Source: Streptomyces lateritius
Lineage (GTDB): Bacteria; Actinomycetota; Actinomycetes; Streptomycetales; Streptomycetaceae
Length of the DNA: 64,000 nucleotides
Direction: 5' to 3'
NCBI RefSeq assembly: GCF_014649715.1
Contig: NZ_BMTO01000004.1
Span: 415,687-479,686, forward strand
Shown here: positions 25,436-35,816 of the stretch, piece by piece
Numbering within the stretch: the first letter of the stretch is position 1
How the letters are laid out: the number at the start of each line of letters is the position of its first letter
Position numbers and translations under genes: made by a program
The notes under the pieces: model-generated
Database searches by the model: none
What the model was told of the DNA's origin: nothing
The model's input: the letters and a program-made list of their open reading frames with translations, nothing else

Positions 25436-25679
25436 AGATCGAGGTGAACGGGCACTGAACCCCAGGTGAGAGCGGTGTCGTAAATGTGGTCGCGGTGGCG
25501 AAATGGCTGGGTCATCATGACGTCGGGCCCGCAAGGGGCCACCGACGAGAGGCAGAGGAAGATGGTCAACACCAAGCGAAGGACGACGGGCGGCCCTCCA
25601 TGTTGCTGCGCGGCCTAGGCGATCACCAGTCTCCGGTACTCCCCGGTCGTGTCGACAGCTTGATGTGAGGCATCTTCCA

Positions 25680-27095
25680 ATGTTCGAACCATTCATAGCG
25701 CCGAGCGGCACCCTGCTCGGCCTGCTGCAGAGGGGCCGCGGCGACGGCACCCTGCACGCCCTCGCCGCGCCACGCGCCGAGGCTCTCGCGGCCCTGAACC
25801 ACTGCGTTCTCAACGACCCCCGCCACGACTGGCAGGTCGAGAACCGCTCTCTCTACTACGCCCGTCTCTACCTCGACCTGCACGGCGGGCTCGAGGAGAT
25901 CGAGGCCCACCTCTTCGGCGCCGAGGACCTCTTCGACGCCGAGGAGAACAGGACCGGGCTCGCCCTCGCCGTCCTCGGGCACCTCGCCTCGTACGGCCGG
26001 CGGGACGCCCTGACCCTGCTCCGGCGGTACGCCGCGACCGGCGCCAACTGGGCCTGGGCGCTCGACGAGCTCGCCCTTCGTGACGACGACGCCGGACTGC
26101 GCTCGCTCGCCGTCCCCGTCCTCGCCCGCTTCCCCGCCACGGCGGAGGGCGACGCCGAGCTGGCGAGCGCCGTGCGGGACGCCTTCGAGCCCCGCCCGTG
26201 GCGGCTCTGGGCCGAGGACCGGCGGGAAGCGGTCGGCAGCCGGATCAGAGCGGCCCGGGAACAGGGCTCCTTCGACCGCTGGCAGCGCCAGATGCGACCC
26301 AGCGGGCCCCGGCCCGGCTGGAGCGTCCAGGCGGTCTTCGACTGGGCCCAGGAAGGCCTGGAGCGCGGCACCGCCCTGCACGGGCCCGCCGCTCGCTGCC
26401 TGACCGCCGTCGCCGGGCCCGAGGACCGGGCGGCGATCGTCGAGGCCGCCCGCAGCGGTCCCGACGGGGCGCGCTGCGCCGCCCTGCACTACCTCGCCGA
26501 GTCGCGCGATCCGGCGGTGCTCGACCTCATCGAGGCCGCGGCCGGCAGCGACTCACGTACGGTCGCCGAAGTCGCCGTCTCCGCTTTCGAGCGGATGTGC
26601 GGGGAGGCCGCCGTGGACCGCGCCCGTGGCTGGATCCACCGGCCCGATCCCCTCGGCGCCGCCGCCGCCGGCGTCCTCGCCTCCCGTGGCGTGGCCCGGG
26701 ACGCCCACCTCGTCCTCGGCGCTCTGCGGGAGACCGTCCGGGCCGAAGGTCCCGACGCGACCGCCCTCTACACCCTTGTCGACGGCGCCGGCCGCCTCGG
26801 CATCGCCTGCGCCGCCCCCGTGCTGCGCCACGTCTACCGAGAGACCGCCTCCTCCCAGCTCCGCGGCCGCACGGCCCGCGCCCTCGCGGCCACCGACCCG
26901 ACCTTTCCGACGGGCTTCGCCGTCGAATGCCTCTGGGACTGCGAGGAGACCACCCGCGAGGTGGCGGCGCTGCACGCCGAGACCGGCGACGTCCGCGTCG
27001 CGGAACGCCTGCGCCGCCTCGCCGCCGACCCGGCCGAGGAGGCCGAGGTCCAGACGGCGGTACGCAACCGGATAGGCCCGGACCTGCAGGTTTGA
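25680..27095 (+). CDS. HEAT-repeat protein
   Basis: 471 residues, nearly all alpha-helical and Ala/Leu/Arg-rich, with repeated helix pairs such as SLAVPVLARFPATAEGDAEL and ALHYLAESRDPAVLDLIEAA. ATG 25680 has TGAGG nine bases upstream. No catalytic motif is visible. HEAT/adaptin folds scaffold other proteins, so a role with the ankyrin protein is possible but unproven. Confidence 0.75.
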   Translation: MFEPFIAPSGTLLGLLQRGRGDGTLHALAAPRAEALAALNHCVLNDPRHDWQVENRSLYYARLYLDLHGGLEEIEAHLFGAEDLFDAEENRTGLALAVLGHLASYGRRDALTLLRRYAATGANWAWALDELALRDDDAGLRSLAVPVLARFPATAEGDAELASAVRDAFEPRPWRLWAEDRREAVGSRIRAAREQGSFDRWQRQMRPSGPRPGWSVQAVFDWAQEGLERGTALHGPAARCLTAVAGPEDRAAIVEAARSGPDGARCAALHYLAESRDPAVLDLIEAAAGSDSRTVAEVAVSAFERMCGEAAVDRARGWIHRPDPLGAAAAGVLASRGVARDAHLVLGALRETVRAEGPDATALYTLVDGAGRLGIACAAPVLRHVYRETASSQLRGRTARALAATDPTFPTGFAVECLWDCEETTREVAALHAETGDVRVAERLRRLAADPAEEAEVQTAVRNRIGPDLQV

Positions 27096-27555
27096 GGCGG
27101 GCGCCGACCGGGGGCGCCCCGGGGCGCCGGGCTGTGTGACTGTTCGACCGGCGGGTGCTCGACCGTCGGCTCGCGGCCGGGTTGTTCGCCGTCGGGACGA
27201 CGGTCGGGCGGGGCCCCGACGAGGGCACCGGCCGCGGCGGGAGGCGGAGCGGGCCGGGAGAGACCGGGCCGCCGGGCGGTCCGGAGCCCAGGGCCCCGAG
27301 GGGCGGTGCGGAGGAGCCGGGGCGGTGCGGCCTGCGGGGGGACACACGTCCCGCCGATGTGGCCCCGCCCCGGGGACGGCACGGCCCCGTGCGAGGGAGA
27401 CCACCCGCCGCCGCGCGCCTGCTGCCGCACCTCGCAGGGGCCGAGGTGCGGCACCGGGCGGGGGGCACCCCCGGCTCGACCGCCGCGCCGAACAGGCCCC
27501 TGTCCGCCGCCCTCGCTGCGGTGTCCCTCGACGCCCTGGTGGCCACAATGGGGGA
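27096..27555. other. GC-rich intergenic region before the oxoprolinase gene
   Basis: 460 bases, extremely GC-rich. Open frames exist on both strands but are Arg/Pro/Gly-rich shadows. A perfect 16-base palindrome (27113-27128, centre CCCGGG) may end the HEAT gene. A CACAAT box lies just before the next start. Confidence 0.4.
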
Positions 27556-30500
27556 ATGAGCGGGCGCTGGGAGTTCTGGATCGACCGTGGCGGCACCTTC
27601 ACCGACATCGTGGGCCGGCGGCCCGACGGCCGGCTCGTCACCCGCAAACTCCTCTCCCACGACCCCGCCCGCCCGCACGACGCCGCCGTCGCCGGGATCC
27701 GGCTCCTCCTCGGCCTGAGCCAGGACGAGCCCGTCCCGGCCGACCGCGTCGACGTCGTCAAGATGGGTACGACCGTGGCCACCAACGCCCTCCTGGAGCG
27801 GCGCGGCGAACCGACCGTCCTCCTCGTCACCCAGGGCTTCCGCGACGCCCTGCGCATCGCCTACCAGAACCGCCCCCAGCTCTTCGACCGTCACATCGTC
27901 CTCCCCGAGACCGTGTACGAGCGGGTGATCGAGGTCCCCGAGCGGGTCGACGCCCACGGGCGTACGGTCACGCCCCTCGACGAGTACGCCGTCGCCGCGG
28001 AGTTGGAGGCGGCCCACCGCGCCGGCTACCGCTCCGCCGCCGTCGTCCTCCTGCACGGCTATCGCCGCCCCGGCCACGAGACCCGCGTCGCCGCCCTCGC
28101 CCGCGCCCTCGGCTTCACCCAGGTCAGCTGCTCCCACGAGGTCAGCCCGCTCATCAAACTCGTCCCCCGCGGTGACACCACCGTCGTGGACGCCTATCTC
28201 TCCCCGGTCCTGCGCCGGTACGTCGACCGGGTGGCGCGGGAACTCCCGGGGATCCGGCTGATGTTCATGCAGTCCAACGGCGGACTGCGGGAGGCCGCGC
28301 GCTTCCGCGGCAAGGACGCGGTCCTGTCGGGCCCGGCCGGCGGCGTCGTGGGCATGGCCCGCACCTCCCGGCAGGCGGGTTATGACCGGGTCGTCGGGTT
28401 CGACATGGGCGGCACCTCCACCGATGTGTCGCACTACGCCGGTGAGTTCGAGCGTGAACTCGGTACACAGGTCGCCGGGGTACGGATGCGCGCCCCGATG
28501 ATGAACATCCACACCGTCGCCGCGGGCGGCGGCTCCGTCCTCCACTACGACGGCCGGCGCTACCGCGTGGGACCCGACTCCGCGGGCGCCGTCCCCGGCC
28601 CCGCCTGCTACCGCCGCGGCGGCCCGCTGACCGTCACCGACGCCAATGTGATGCTCGGCCGCGTCCAGCCCGCCCACTTCCCCGCCGTCTTCGGGCCCGA
28701 CGGCGACCAGCCGCTCGACGCCGGTGTCGTCCGCGAGAAGTTCACCGCCCTCGCCGAAGAGATCGGAGGCGGCCGCACCCCCGAGGAGGTCGCCGCCGGA
28801 TTCCTCGAGATCGCCGTCCTCAACATGGCCAACGCCGTCAAGAAGATCTCCGTTCAGCGCGGTCACGACATCACCCGCTACGCCCTCACCACCTTCGGCG
28901 GCGCCGGCGGTCAGCACGCCTGCGCCGTCGCCGACGCCCTGGGCGTCGACACCGTCCTCGTCCCCCCGCTCGCCGGTGTGCTCTCTGCGTACGGGATCGG
29001 CCTCGCCGACGCCACCGCCATGCGCGAGCAGTCGGTCGAGGCGGAACTCGGCGCACCGGGGACACGGGGGACCCACGCGCGCGTGACGGAGCTCTGCGAC
29101 CGGCTCGCGGAGCGGACCAGGGGGGAGCTGCGGGCGGACGGGCTGCCGGACTCCGCGATCACCACCCACGCGCGCGTGCTGCTCCGGTACGCGGGTACGG
29201 ACGCGAGCCTCCAGGTCGGTCTCGCCTCCCCCGAGGAGATGACAACCGCGTTCACGGCCGCCCACCGGGCGCGGTACGCCTTCACCATGGACAAGCCGCT
29301 CGTCGTCGAGGCCGTCTCCGTGGAGGCCGTCGGCCGCGCGGGACCCCACGGCCCGGTGGTCGTCGACGCCGGAGCACGGGAGGGCGCGCTCGCGCCCCGG
29401 GCGACGGTACGGACGTACAGCGGCGGGACCGCCGTGCCGACCCCGCTGTACCGGCGCGAGGACCTGCGCCCCGGCGACACGGTCACCGGACCCGCGATCC
29501 TCGCCGAGACCGACGCCACCACCGTCGTCGACGACGCCTGGCAGGCCGCCGCGCACGCCGGCGGCCACCTCGTCCTCACCCGAGCGCGGCCCCGCCCCTC
29601 ACGGGTCGCCGTCGGCACGGACGTCGACCCCGTCCTCCTGGAGGTCTTCGACAACCTCTTCATGGCGATCGCCGAGCAGATGGGCGTACGCCTGGAGAAC
29701 ACCGCCCACTCCGTCAACATCAAGGAGCGCCTCGACTTCTCCTGCGCCCTGTTCGACCCCGAGGGCAACCTCATCGCCAACGCGCCCCACATCCCCGTCC
29801 ACCTCGGCTCCATGGGCGAGTCCGTCAAGGAGGTCCTGCGGCGCGGCGGCGGCTCCCTGCGCCCCGGCGACGTGTACGCCGTCAACGACCCGTACCACGG
29901 CGGCACCCACCTCCCCGACATCACCGTGGTGACGCCGGTGTTCAGCGACTCGGGGGACGAACTGCTCTTCGCCGTCGCGTCGCGCGGCCACCACGCGGAG
30001 ATCGGGGGCATCACCCCCGGCTCCATGCCCGCGTTCAGCAGGACAGTCCACGAGGAGGGCGTCCTCTTCGACAACTGGCTGCTCGTACGGGACGGGCGGC
30101 TGCGCGAGGAGGAGACACGCGCCCTGCTGACCGGCGCGCGACATCCCTCCCGCGACCCGGACACCAACCTCGCCGACCTGCGCGCCCAGATCGCCGCGAA
30201 CGAGAAAGGCATCGCGGAACTGCGCGCGATGGTCGACGAGTTCGGCCTCGACGTCGTCCACGCCTACATGCGGCACGTACGCGCCAACGCGGCGGAGTCC
30301 GTGCGGCGGATCGTCGCCGGGCTGCGGGACGGTGCCTACCGCTACGAGACGGACGACGGGGCGGTCATCCAGGTGGCGATCCGTGTGGACCGCGAACGGC
30401 GCACCGCCGTCGTCGACTTCACCGGCACCTCGCCCCAGCGGGAGGGCAACGCCAACGCGCCCACCTCCGTGGTCATGGCCGCCGTCCTGTACGTCTTCCG

Positions 30501-31197
30501 CACCCTCGTCGACGACGACATCCCCCTCAACAGCGGCTGCCTGGAACCCCTCGACATCCGCGTCCCGCCCGGCTCCATGCTCGCGCCCGTCCACCCCGCG
30601 GCGACCGTCGCCGGGAACGTCGAGACCTCCCAGGCGGTCACGGGCGCCCTGTACGCGGCGCTCGGCGTCCAGGCCGAGGGCTCGGGAACGATGAACAACG
30701 TGACCTTCGGCAACGCGCGCGTGCAGTACTACGAGACCGTGGCGAGCGGGTCCGGCGCCGGCGACGGCTTCCACGGCGCCGACGCCGTACAGACCCACAT
30801 GACCAACTCCCGCCTCACCGACCCCGAGGTCCTCGAGTGGCGGCACCCCGTCCGGCTGGACTCCTTCGTCGTACGGGAGGGCAGCGGCGGCCGGGGCCGC
30901 TGGCACGGCGGCGACGGGGTCGAGCGCCGCATCCGCTTCCTGGAACCGATGACCGTGACCCTGCTGACCGGCCACCGCCGCGTCCCGCCCTACGGCATGG
31001 CCGGAGGGGAGCCGGGAGCCCTCGGGGAGAACACGGTCGAACGCGCCGACGGCACCGTCGACCGCCTCGCCGGAGTCGACACCGCCGAAGTGGGCCCTGA
31101 TGACGTCCTGGTGCTCCGCACCCCCGGTGGCGGGGGATACGGCACACCGAGCGCCGCCGAGCGCCCCGGCGGCGGCTGCGCGCCCGTGGAACGCTAG
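27556..31197 (+). CDS. ATP-dependent 5-oxoprolinase, fused HyuA-HyuB type
   Basis: 1213 residues, the length of the eukaryote-like fused enzyme that opens 5-oxoproline (or a hydantoin) to an amino acid using ATP. The HyuA half begins at once (EFWIDRGGTFTDIVGRRPDG) and has the VGFDMGGTSTDVSHYAG block; the HyuB half (from about residue 690) has FDNLFMAIAEQMGVRLENTA, VNDPYHGGTHLPDIT and FHGADAVQTHMTNSRLTDPE. ATG 27556 lacks a spaced ribosome site and may be leaderless; homology starts at residue 3. It is convergent with pxpCBA, which encode an unrelated enzyme for the same reaction. OplAH versus hydantoinase specificity cannot be settled. Confidence 0.88.
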   Translation: MSGRWEFWIDRGGTFTDIVGRRPDGRLVTRKLLSHDPARPHDAAVAGIRLLLGLSQDEPVPADRVDVVKMGTTVATNALLERRGEPTVLLVTQGFRDALRIAYQNRPQLFDRHIVLPETVYERVIEVPERVDAHGRTVTPLDEYAVAAELEAAHRAGYRSAAVVLLHGYRRPGHETRVAALARALGFTQVSCSHEVSPLIKLVPRGDTTVVDAYLSPVLRRYVDRVARELPGIRLMFMQSNGGLREAARFRGKDAVLSGPAGGVVGMARTSRQAGYDRVVGFDMGGTSTDVSHYAGEFERELGTQVAGVRMRAPMMNIHTVAAGGGSVLHYDGRRYRVGPDSAGAVPGPACYRRGGPLTVTDANVMLGRVQPAHFPAVFGPDGDQPLDAGVVREKFTALAEEIGGGRTPEEVAAGFLEIAVLNMANAVKKISVQRGHDITRYALTTFGGAGGQHACAVADALGVDTVLVPPLAGVLSAYGIGLADATAMREQSVEAELGAPGTRGTHARVTELCDRLAERTRGELRADGLPDSAITTHARVLLRYAGTDASLQVGLASPEEMTTAFTAAHRARYAFTMDKPLVVEAVSVEAVGRAGPHGPVVVDAGAREGALAPRATVRTYSGGTAVPTPLYRREDLRPGDTVTGPAILAETDATTVVDDAWQAAAHAGGHLVLTRARPRPSRVAVGTDVDPVLLEVFDNLFMAIAEQMGVRLENTAHSVNIKERLDFSCALFDPEGNLIANAPHIPVHLGSMGESVKEVLRRGGGSLRPGDVYAVNDPYHGGTHLPDITVVTPVFSDSGDELLFAVASRGHHAEIGGITPGSMPAFSRTVHEEGVLFDNWLLVRDGRLREEETRALLTGARHPSRDPDTNLADLRAQIAANEKGIAELRAMVDEFGLDVVHAYMRHVRANAAESVRRIVAGLRDGAYRYETDDGAVIQVAIRVDRERRTAVVDFTGTSPQREGNANAPTSVVMAAVLYVFRTLVDDDIPLNSGCLEPLDIRVPPGSMLAPVHPAATVAGNVETSQAVTGALYAALGVQAEGSGTMNNVTFGNARVQYYETVASGSGAGDGFHGADAVQTHMTNSRLTDPEVLEWRHPVRLDSFVVREGSGGRGRWHGGDGVERRIRFLEPMTVTLLTGHRRVPPYGMAGGEPGALGENTVERADGTVDRLAGVDTAEVGPDDVLVLRTPGGGGYGTPSAAERPGGGCAPVER

Positions 31198-31251
31198 TCC
31201 GGCCCGGCCCGGTCGCGGTCGGACTGGTGGTCCCGCGCCCCGCCTCGGTAC

Positions 31252-32115
31252 TCAGCGGACCGGGACGAACCGCACCGCCGTCCCCGGGACCGCCTGGGCC
31301 GCCGCCGCCAGGTCCCCCTCCCGTACCACCGCGATCACCGGGTAGCCGCCGGTCGCCGGATGGTCCGCGAGAAAGACCACCGGACGGCCGTCCGGCGGGA
31401 CCTGGACCGCGCCCAGGACCATTCCCTCGCTGGGGAGTTCACCGGGGACGGCCCTCTCCAGGGGCGGGCCCTCGGTCCGCAGGCCGATGCGGTTGCTGGA
31501 GGAGGAGACCCGGTACGCGCGCGTGGCGAGGGTCTGGAGCGCCGCACCCGTGAACCAGTCGTCACGCGGCCCGAGCCGGACCCGCAACACGAGTTCGTCC
31601 GGCGGACCCGGCCAGGGCGGCGAGTCGACCGCACCCCGTGCGGACGGTTCCTCTCCCAGCGGCAGCACCACCCCGACCGCCAGCGGCGCCGGACCGAGCC
31701 CGGACAGCAGGTCGGTGGAGCGGCTGCCGAGGACGGGATCGACGGCGACCCCGCCGCCGAACCCCACGTACGAGCGCAGTCCGCGGACGGCGGCGCCGAC
31801 CTCCAGGAGGGCCCCGGGCCCGACCCGTACCGCCGTCCCCCAGGCGGCCGGGCGCCCGTCGACCGTGACGGAGCACGGCGCCCCGCCGACCGCGACCGTC
31901 ACCGCGCACCGTGGCCGCACGGCGCACCCGTCGACCGTGGTCTCCAGGACCGCCGCGCCCTCCGGATTGCCGACCAGACGGTTCACCAGCCGAGCCGCTC
32001 CCGGGTCCAGCGCGCCCGAGCGGGGAACGCCCAGATGCGCGTGACCGGTCCGGCCCAGGTCCTGCACGGTGGTCAGCGCTCCGGCCCGTACGACGGCGAC
32101 AGCACGATCGGTCAC
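31252..32115 (-). CDS. pxpC: 5-oxoprolinase subunit PxpC (KipA-like)
   Basis: 287 residues of the biotin-dependent-carboxyltransferase-like (allophanate hydrolase subunit 2) family. Key parts: LTTVQDLGRTGHAHLGVPRS at the N-terminus and SSNRIGLRTEGPPLER followed by PSEGMVLGAVQVPPDGRPVV. With PxpA and PxpB it hydrolyses 5-oxoproline to glutamate with ATP. ATG 32115 overlaps the pxpB stop (ATGA). Confidence 0.92.
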   Translation of the reverse strand: MTDRAVAVVRAGALTTVQDLGRTGHAHLGVPRSGALDPGAARLVNRLVGNPEGAAVLETTVDGCAVRPRCAVTVAVGGAPCSVTVDGRPAAWGTAVRVGPGALLEVGAAVRGLRSYVGFGGGVAVDPVLGSRSTDLLSGLGPAPLAVGVVLPLGEEPSARGAVDSPPWPGPPDELVLRVRLGPRDDWFTGAALQTLATRAYRVSSSSNRIGLRTEGPPLERAVPGELPSEGMVLGAVQVPPDGRPVVFLADHPATGGYPVIAVVREGDLAAAAQAVPGTAVRFVPVR

Positions 32116-32738
32116 CGGCTCTCCACCACGAAACGGACTCGCGCACCTGGTGTGAGCAGGGCGGCCGGCTCACGGGACGTGTCCCAGAGCACCGCGTCGG
32201 TGGAACCGATCAGCTGCCAGCCGCCGGGGGAGGAGCGCGGGTACACACCCGTGTACGGCCCCGCCAGCGCGACCGAACCGGCCGGGACGGCGGTGCGCGG
32301 GGTGGTCCGGCGCGGCACCTGGTACTGCTCGGCGAGCCCCGTCAGATAGCCGAAGCCCGGCGCGAATCCGCAGAAGGCGACGCGGAACTCGGCGGCGGAA
32401 TGGATCCGTACCGCCGTCTCCACGGACACCCCCCACAGTGCGGCGACCTCCGCCAGATCGGGCCCGTCGTACCGGACGGGCACGTCGATCGCCCGCTCCA
32501 CGCGCGCGAGGAGCGGCGGAATCGTCCACTCCCGCAGCTGTCCGGCCAGGAGATCGGGTGCGTCGACCCCGTCGAGCAGCACCGTCCGCGCCGCCGGCAC
32601 GATCTCGCGTACGGCGGGCAGCGCACCGTGCGCCCGGCGGCGCAGCAGCTCGGCGTGGAAGGCCTCCGTCTCCGTTCCGCTCGCCAGCTCGACGAGCAGC
32701 GCCCGCTCGCCCACCCGGAACACCCGCCGTGCCCTCAT
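32112..32738 (-). CDS. pxpB: 5-oxoprolinase subunit PxpB (KipI-like)
   Basis: 208 residues, the cyclophilin-like partner of PxpC (allophanate hydrolase subunit 1 family). The FRVAFCGFAPGFGYLTGL block and VPRRTTPRTAVPAGSVALAG are diagnostic. ATG 32738 overlaps the pxpA stop, and its own stop overlaps the pxpC start, so A-B-C are translated as a coupled set. Confidence 0.92.
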   Translation of the reverse strand: MRARRVFRVGERALLVELASGTETEAFHAELLRRRAHGALPAVREIVPAARTVLLDGVDAPDLLAGQLREWTIPPLLARVERAIDVPVRYDGPDLAEVAALWGVSVETAVRIHSAAEFRVAFCGFAPGFGYLTGLAEQYQVPRRTTPRTAVPAGSVALAGPYTGVYPRSSPGGWQLIGSTDAVLWDTSREPAALLTPGARVRFVVESR

Positions 32739-33505
32739 GCGAACGCCTCCACCCGGACCCCGGCCGCCTCCAGCTGGCCGCGGACCCGCCAGGCGAGATC
32801 GACCGCGCCGGGGGTGTCCCCGTGCAGACAGAGCGACCGTGCCCGGACGGCGACGGTCCGCCCGCAGTGCGAGGTGACCACCCCGAACCGGGCCATGGAC
32901 AGCGACCGTTCCACGACCTCGGCGGGATCGGTGACGACGGCTCCCTCCTGCCCCCGTGGCAGCAGGGAACCGTCCGCCGTGTAGGCCCGGTCGCCGAAGG
33001 CCTCGGTGACGACGGGCAGGCCCGCCTCCGCGGCCGCCTCGTGGAGACGCGAACCCGGCAGACCGAGCACCGGAAGGCCTTCGCCGCCGCTGCCGAGCAG
33101 GATCCCGTCGACGACCGCGCGGGCCTGCTCCTCGTCGCGGACCACCCGGTTGTAGAGCGCGCCGTGCGGCTTGACGTAGGAGACCCGAGACCCGGCGGCC
33201 CGGGCGAAGACCTCCAGGGCCCCGATCTGGTAGGCCACCTCGGCCGCCAGCTCGTCCGCCGGGACGTCCATCGAGCGCCGGCCGAAGCCGGCCAGGTCGC
33301 GGTAGGAGACCTGGGCCCCGATCCGTACCCCGCCGGCCGCCGCCCGCTCGCAGACGCGCCGCATGGTGACGGCGTCCCCGGCGTGGAAGCCGCAGGCCAC
33401 GTTGGCGCTGGTGACCACCGAGAGGAGCTCCTCGTCGTCGGTCAGCGTCCAGCGGCCGAAGCCCTCTCCGAGATCGGCGTTGAGGTCGATCGAGGCCCAG
33501 GTCAT
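32735..33505 (-). CDS. pxpA: 5-oxoprolinase subunit PxpA (LamB/YcsF family)
   Basis: 256 residues, the YcsF/LamB-type TIM-barrel subunit: SIDLNADLGEGFGRW at the N-terminus, SANVACGFHAGDAVTM, and SYVKPHGALYNRV. ATG 33505 has a strong GGAAGGAAGG ribosome site. First of the three coupled oxoprolinase genes and 87 bases after the DUF1445 gene. Confidence 0.95.
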   Translation of the reverse strand: MTWASIDLNADLGEGFGRWTLTDDEELLSVVTSANVACGFHAGDAVTMRRVCERAAAGGVRIGAQVSYRDLAGFGRRSMDVPADELAAEVAYQIGALEVFARAAGSRVSYVKPHGALYNRVVRDEEQARAVVDGILLGSGGEGLPVLGLPGSRLHEAAAEAGLPVVTEAFGDRAYTADGSLLPRGQEGAVVTDPAEVVERSLSMARFGVVTSHCGRTVAVRARSLCLHGDTPGAVDLAWRVRGQLEAAGVRVEAFA

Positions 33506-33592
33506 GGTGTCGTTTCCTTCCTTCCCGGGAGATGCCGGTGGTGCGGGTGGTGCTTTCGGTGCGGGCGGCGCGGGTGGTGCGGTTGGTGTGGG

Positions 33593-34381
33593 TCAGACGG
33601 GGACGCGGTAGCGCTCGTCGCGTACGTCGGTGACGAGCATCCGTCCCGGCGCGTGGGTGAGCGCGAACGGTGGACGCGAGGCCATCACCGCGGCCTGCGG
33701 GGTCACCCCGCAGGCCCAGAAGACCGGCACGTCCCCCGGCTCGGCCACGACGGCGTCGCCGAAGTCGGGACGGTCCAGGTCGCGGATGCCGAGCGCCGCC
33801 GGGTCGCCCGCGTGCACGGGCGCGCCGTGCACGGCGGGCAGCAGCCCGCTGATCCGCCGTGCCGCGGGGACGAGGTCCGCCGGGACGTGGCGCATCGAGA
33901 CGACCATCGGGCCGCGCAGCCGCCCTGCGGGCCGGCATGCGCGGTCGGTGACGTACATCGACACGTTGCGGCCCTGCTCGACATGGCGCATGGGCACCCC
34001 CGCCTCCGCGAGCGAGGCCTCGAAGGTGAAGCTGCAGCCGATCAGGAACGACACCAGGTCGCCGCGCCAGTACGGCGTCACGTCGGCCGGTTCGTCGACG
34101 AGCCGGCCATGCTCCCAGACGCGGTACCGCGGAATGTCGGTCCGCAGGTCGGCGCCGGGTGCCAGCTCCGTCGTCCAGGAACCGGCGTCCGTGACGTCGA
34201 GGACCGGGCACGGCCGGGGGTTGCGGGTACAGAACAGGAGCACGTCGTACGCCCAGGCCGCGGGTACGGCGATCAGGTTGGCCTGTGTGTGGCCCGGGGC
34301 CCAGCCCGCCGTGGGGCCGGTCGCCCCGGCCCGCGCACGCGCGCGTGCCTCGCGCGGATCGAGAACGGCCGCGGCGCTCAT
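33593..34381 (-). CDS. DUF1445 putative hydro-lyase (YcsI / D-glutamate cyclase-like)
   Basis: 262 residues. Motifs [33 protein letters not shown], and [13 protein letters not shown] are typical of the DUF1445 family, which includes the human D-glutamate cyclase domain that converts D-glutamate to 5-oxo-D-proline. That product class is exactly what the neighbouring PxpABC acts on. ATG 34381 overlaps the MFS stop (ATGA). The enzymatic role here is inference from family and context. Confidence 0.88.
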   Translation of the reverse strand: MSAAAVLDPREARARARAGATGPTAGWAPGHTQANLIAVPAAWAYDVLLFCTRNPRPCPVLDVTDAGSWTTELAPGADLRTDIPRYRVWEHGRLVDEPADVTPYWRGDLVSFLIGCSFTFEASLAEAGVPMRHVEQGRNVSMYVTDRACRPAGRLRGPMVVSMRHVPADLVPAARRISGLLPAVHGAPVHAGDPAALGIRDLDRPDFGDAVVAEPGDVPVFWACGVTPQAAVMASRPPFALTHAPGRMLVTDVRDERYRVPV

Positions 34382-35658
34382 GCCAGTTCCTTTCCGCGGG
34401 TCTCCGGCAGACCGAGGAGCGCGAGGACGGCGAGACCGTAGCCGGCGGCGCCGAAGACCAGGGCGCCGCCGACACCCCAGCTCTCGGCGAGGAAGCCGAC
34501 CAGTGTCGGGAAGACCGCGCCCACCGCGCGCCCGGTGTTGTACGTGAAGCCCTGTCCCGTACCCCGTACGGCCGTCGGATACAGCTCGGCGAGGAAGGAG
34601 CCGAAGCCGCTGAAGATGGCCGACATGCAGAAGCCGAGCGGGAACCCCAGCACGAGGAGGAGGGTGTTCGCCCCTGAGGGGATGTTCGTGTAGGCGAGGA
34701 CGGACAGTGCCGAAAGGACGGCGAACAGCGCGATGTTCTTCTTCCGGCCCAGCCGGTCGGTGAGGTACCCACCCGTCAGGTAGCCGATGAACGCCCCTGA
34801 GATCAGGAAGGTCAGATACCCGCCGGTGCCGACCACGGTCAGCCCGCGCTCGGTCTTCAGGAAGGTGGGGACCCAGGTGGCGAGGGTGTAGTACCCGCCT
34901 TGCACACCGGTCGAGAGCAGGACCGCGAAGAGGGTCGTGCGCAGCAACGGCGGCTTGAAGACGGCGGCGAACGAACCGCGTTCGGCGCTGGCGCGCCGCA
35001 CCTCGGCGGCGTGGGGGGCGTCCTCGACGTTGCGCCGGACGTAGACGACGAGGAGGGCGGGCAGGGCGCCCGTCCAGAACATCACGCGCCACGCGGTGTC
35101 GGCGTCGACGAACTGGAAGACCAGGGTGTAGACGATCACGGCGAGCGCCCAGCCCGCCGCCCAGGCGCTCTGGATGAAGCCGAGGGTCCGGCCCCGGTGC
35201 CGGGCGGAGGCGTACTCGGCGACCAGGATCGCGCCGACCGCCCACTCGCCGCCGAAGCCGAGACCCTGGAGGGCCCGGAAGACGAGCAGCGTCTCGTAGT
35301 TCGGCGCGAAGCCGCACAGCACCGTGAAGAGCGCGTAGGTGACGACCGTGATCATCAGCGCCCTCACCCGGCCGATGCGGTCGGCGAGGATGCCGGCGAG
35401 CGCGCCGCCGATCGCGGAGACGACGAGGGTGACCGTGGTCAGGAGGCCGGTCTGCCCCTTGTCGAGGCTGAAGTAGGCGGCGATGGCCACCATCGACAGC
35501 GGCAGCGTGAAGAAGTCGTAGGAATCCAGGGCGTATCCGCCGAAAGCGCCGCCGAAGGCGCGCCGACCGCGCGGCCCGAGGGCCCGCAGCCAGGCGAACG
35601 CGCCCGTGTCGTCGGGCGGTTCGCCCTGGGTGTGCTGCTGGGTCTGTGTCGTGCTCAT
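34378..35658 (-). CDS. MFS transporter (sugar/acid-symporter-like) of the oxoproline cluster
   Basis: 426 residues, 12 spanning segments. [20 protein letters not shown] at the start, the loop 2-3 motif [14 protein letters not shown] and [18 protein letters not shown] place it in the metabolite:H+ symporter branch (aromatic and small organic acids). ATG 35658 has GAGG five bases upstream; the in-frame GTG at 35664 is less likely. First gene of the operon, so it likely imports 5-oxoproline or a related amino acid derivative. Confidence 0.9.
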   Translation of the reverse strand: MSTTQTQQHTQGEPPDDTGAFAWLRALGPRGRRAFGGAFGGYALDSYDFFTLPLSMVAIAAYFSLDKGQTGLLTTVTLVVSAIGGALAGILADRIGRVRALMITVVTYALFTVLCGFAPNYETLLVFRALQGLGFGGEWAVGAILVAEYASARHRGRTLGFIQSAWAAGWALAVIVYTLVFQFVDADTAWRVMFWTGALPALLVVYVRRNVEDAPHAAEVRRASAERGSFAAVFKPPLLRTTLFAVLLSTGVQGGYYTLATWVPTFLKTERGLTVVGTGGYLTFLISGAFIGYLTGGYLTDRLGRKKNIALFAVLSALSVLAYTNIPSGANTLLLVLGFPLGFCMSAIFSGFGSFLAELYPTAVRGTGQGFTYNTGRAVGAVFPTLVGFLAESWGVGGALVFGAAGYGLAVLALLGLPETRGKELA

Positions 35659-35730
35659 CTGCACCTCGCAGAGGGGGAGGCGTGCCTGAGGACGTACTGA
35701 AGGACCGTGCGGTGTCGTTAACGTAGAGGA

Positions 35731-35749
35731 TTGTTCAACGATCCGACAA
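35731..35749. promoter_or_regulatory. Candidate GntR/FCD operator
   Basis: TTGTTCAACGATCCGACAA is a 19-base imperfect palindrome with TTGT/ACAA ends in the divergent region between the MFS gene and the GntR regulator. Ends and length suit an FCD-type GntR dimer. Confidence 0.45.
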
Positions 35750-35816
35750 GAGGCATGTTGTCTCGTTCTTATTTCTACGATTGACTCGCCGCGGGCGACG
35801 GAGGGAACGAGGCACT

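Noticed and set aside
26527..29568. 1013-codon open frame on the minus strand across the HEAT and oxoprolinase genes
   Set aside because: It is antisense to two well-supported genes and is Gly/Arg/Asp-rich without any family match. Long antisense frames are common in DNA with GC-rich third positions.
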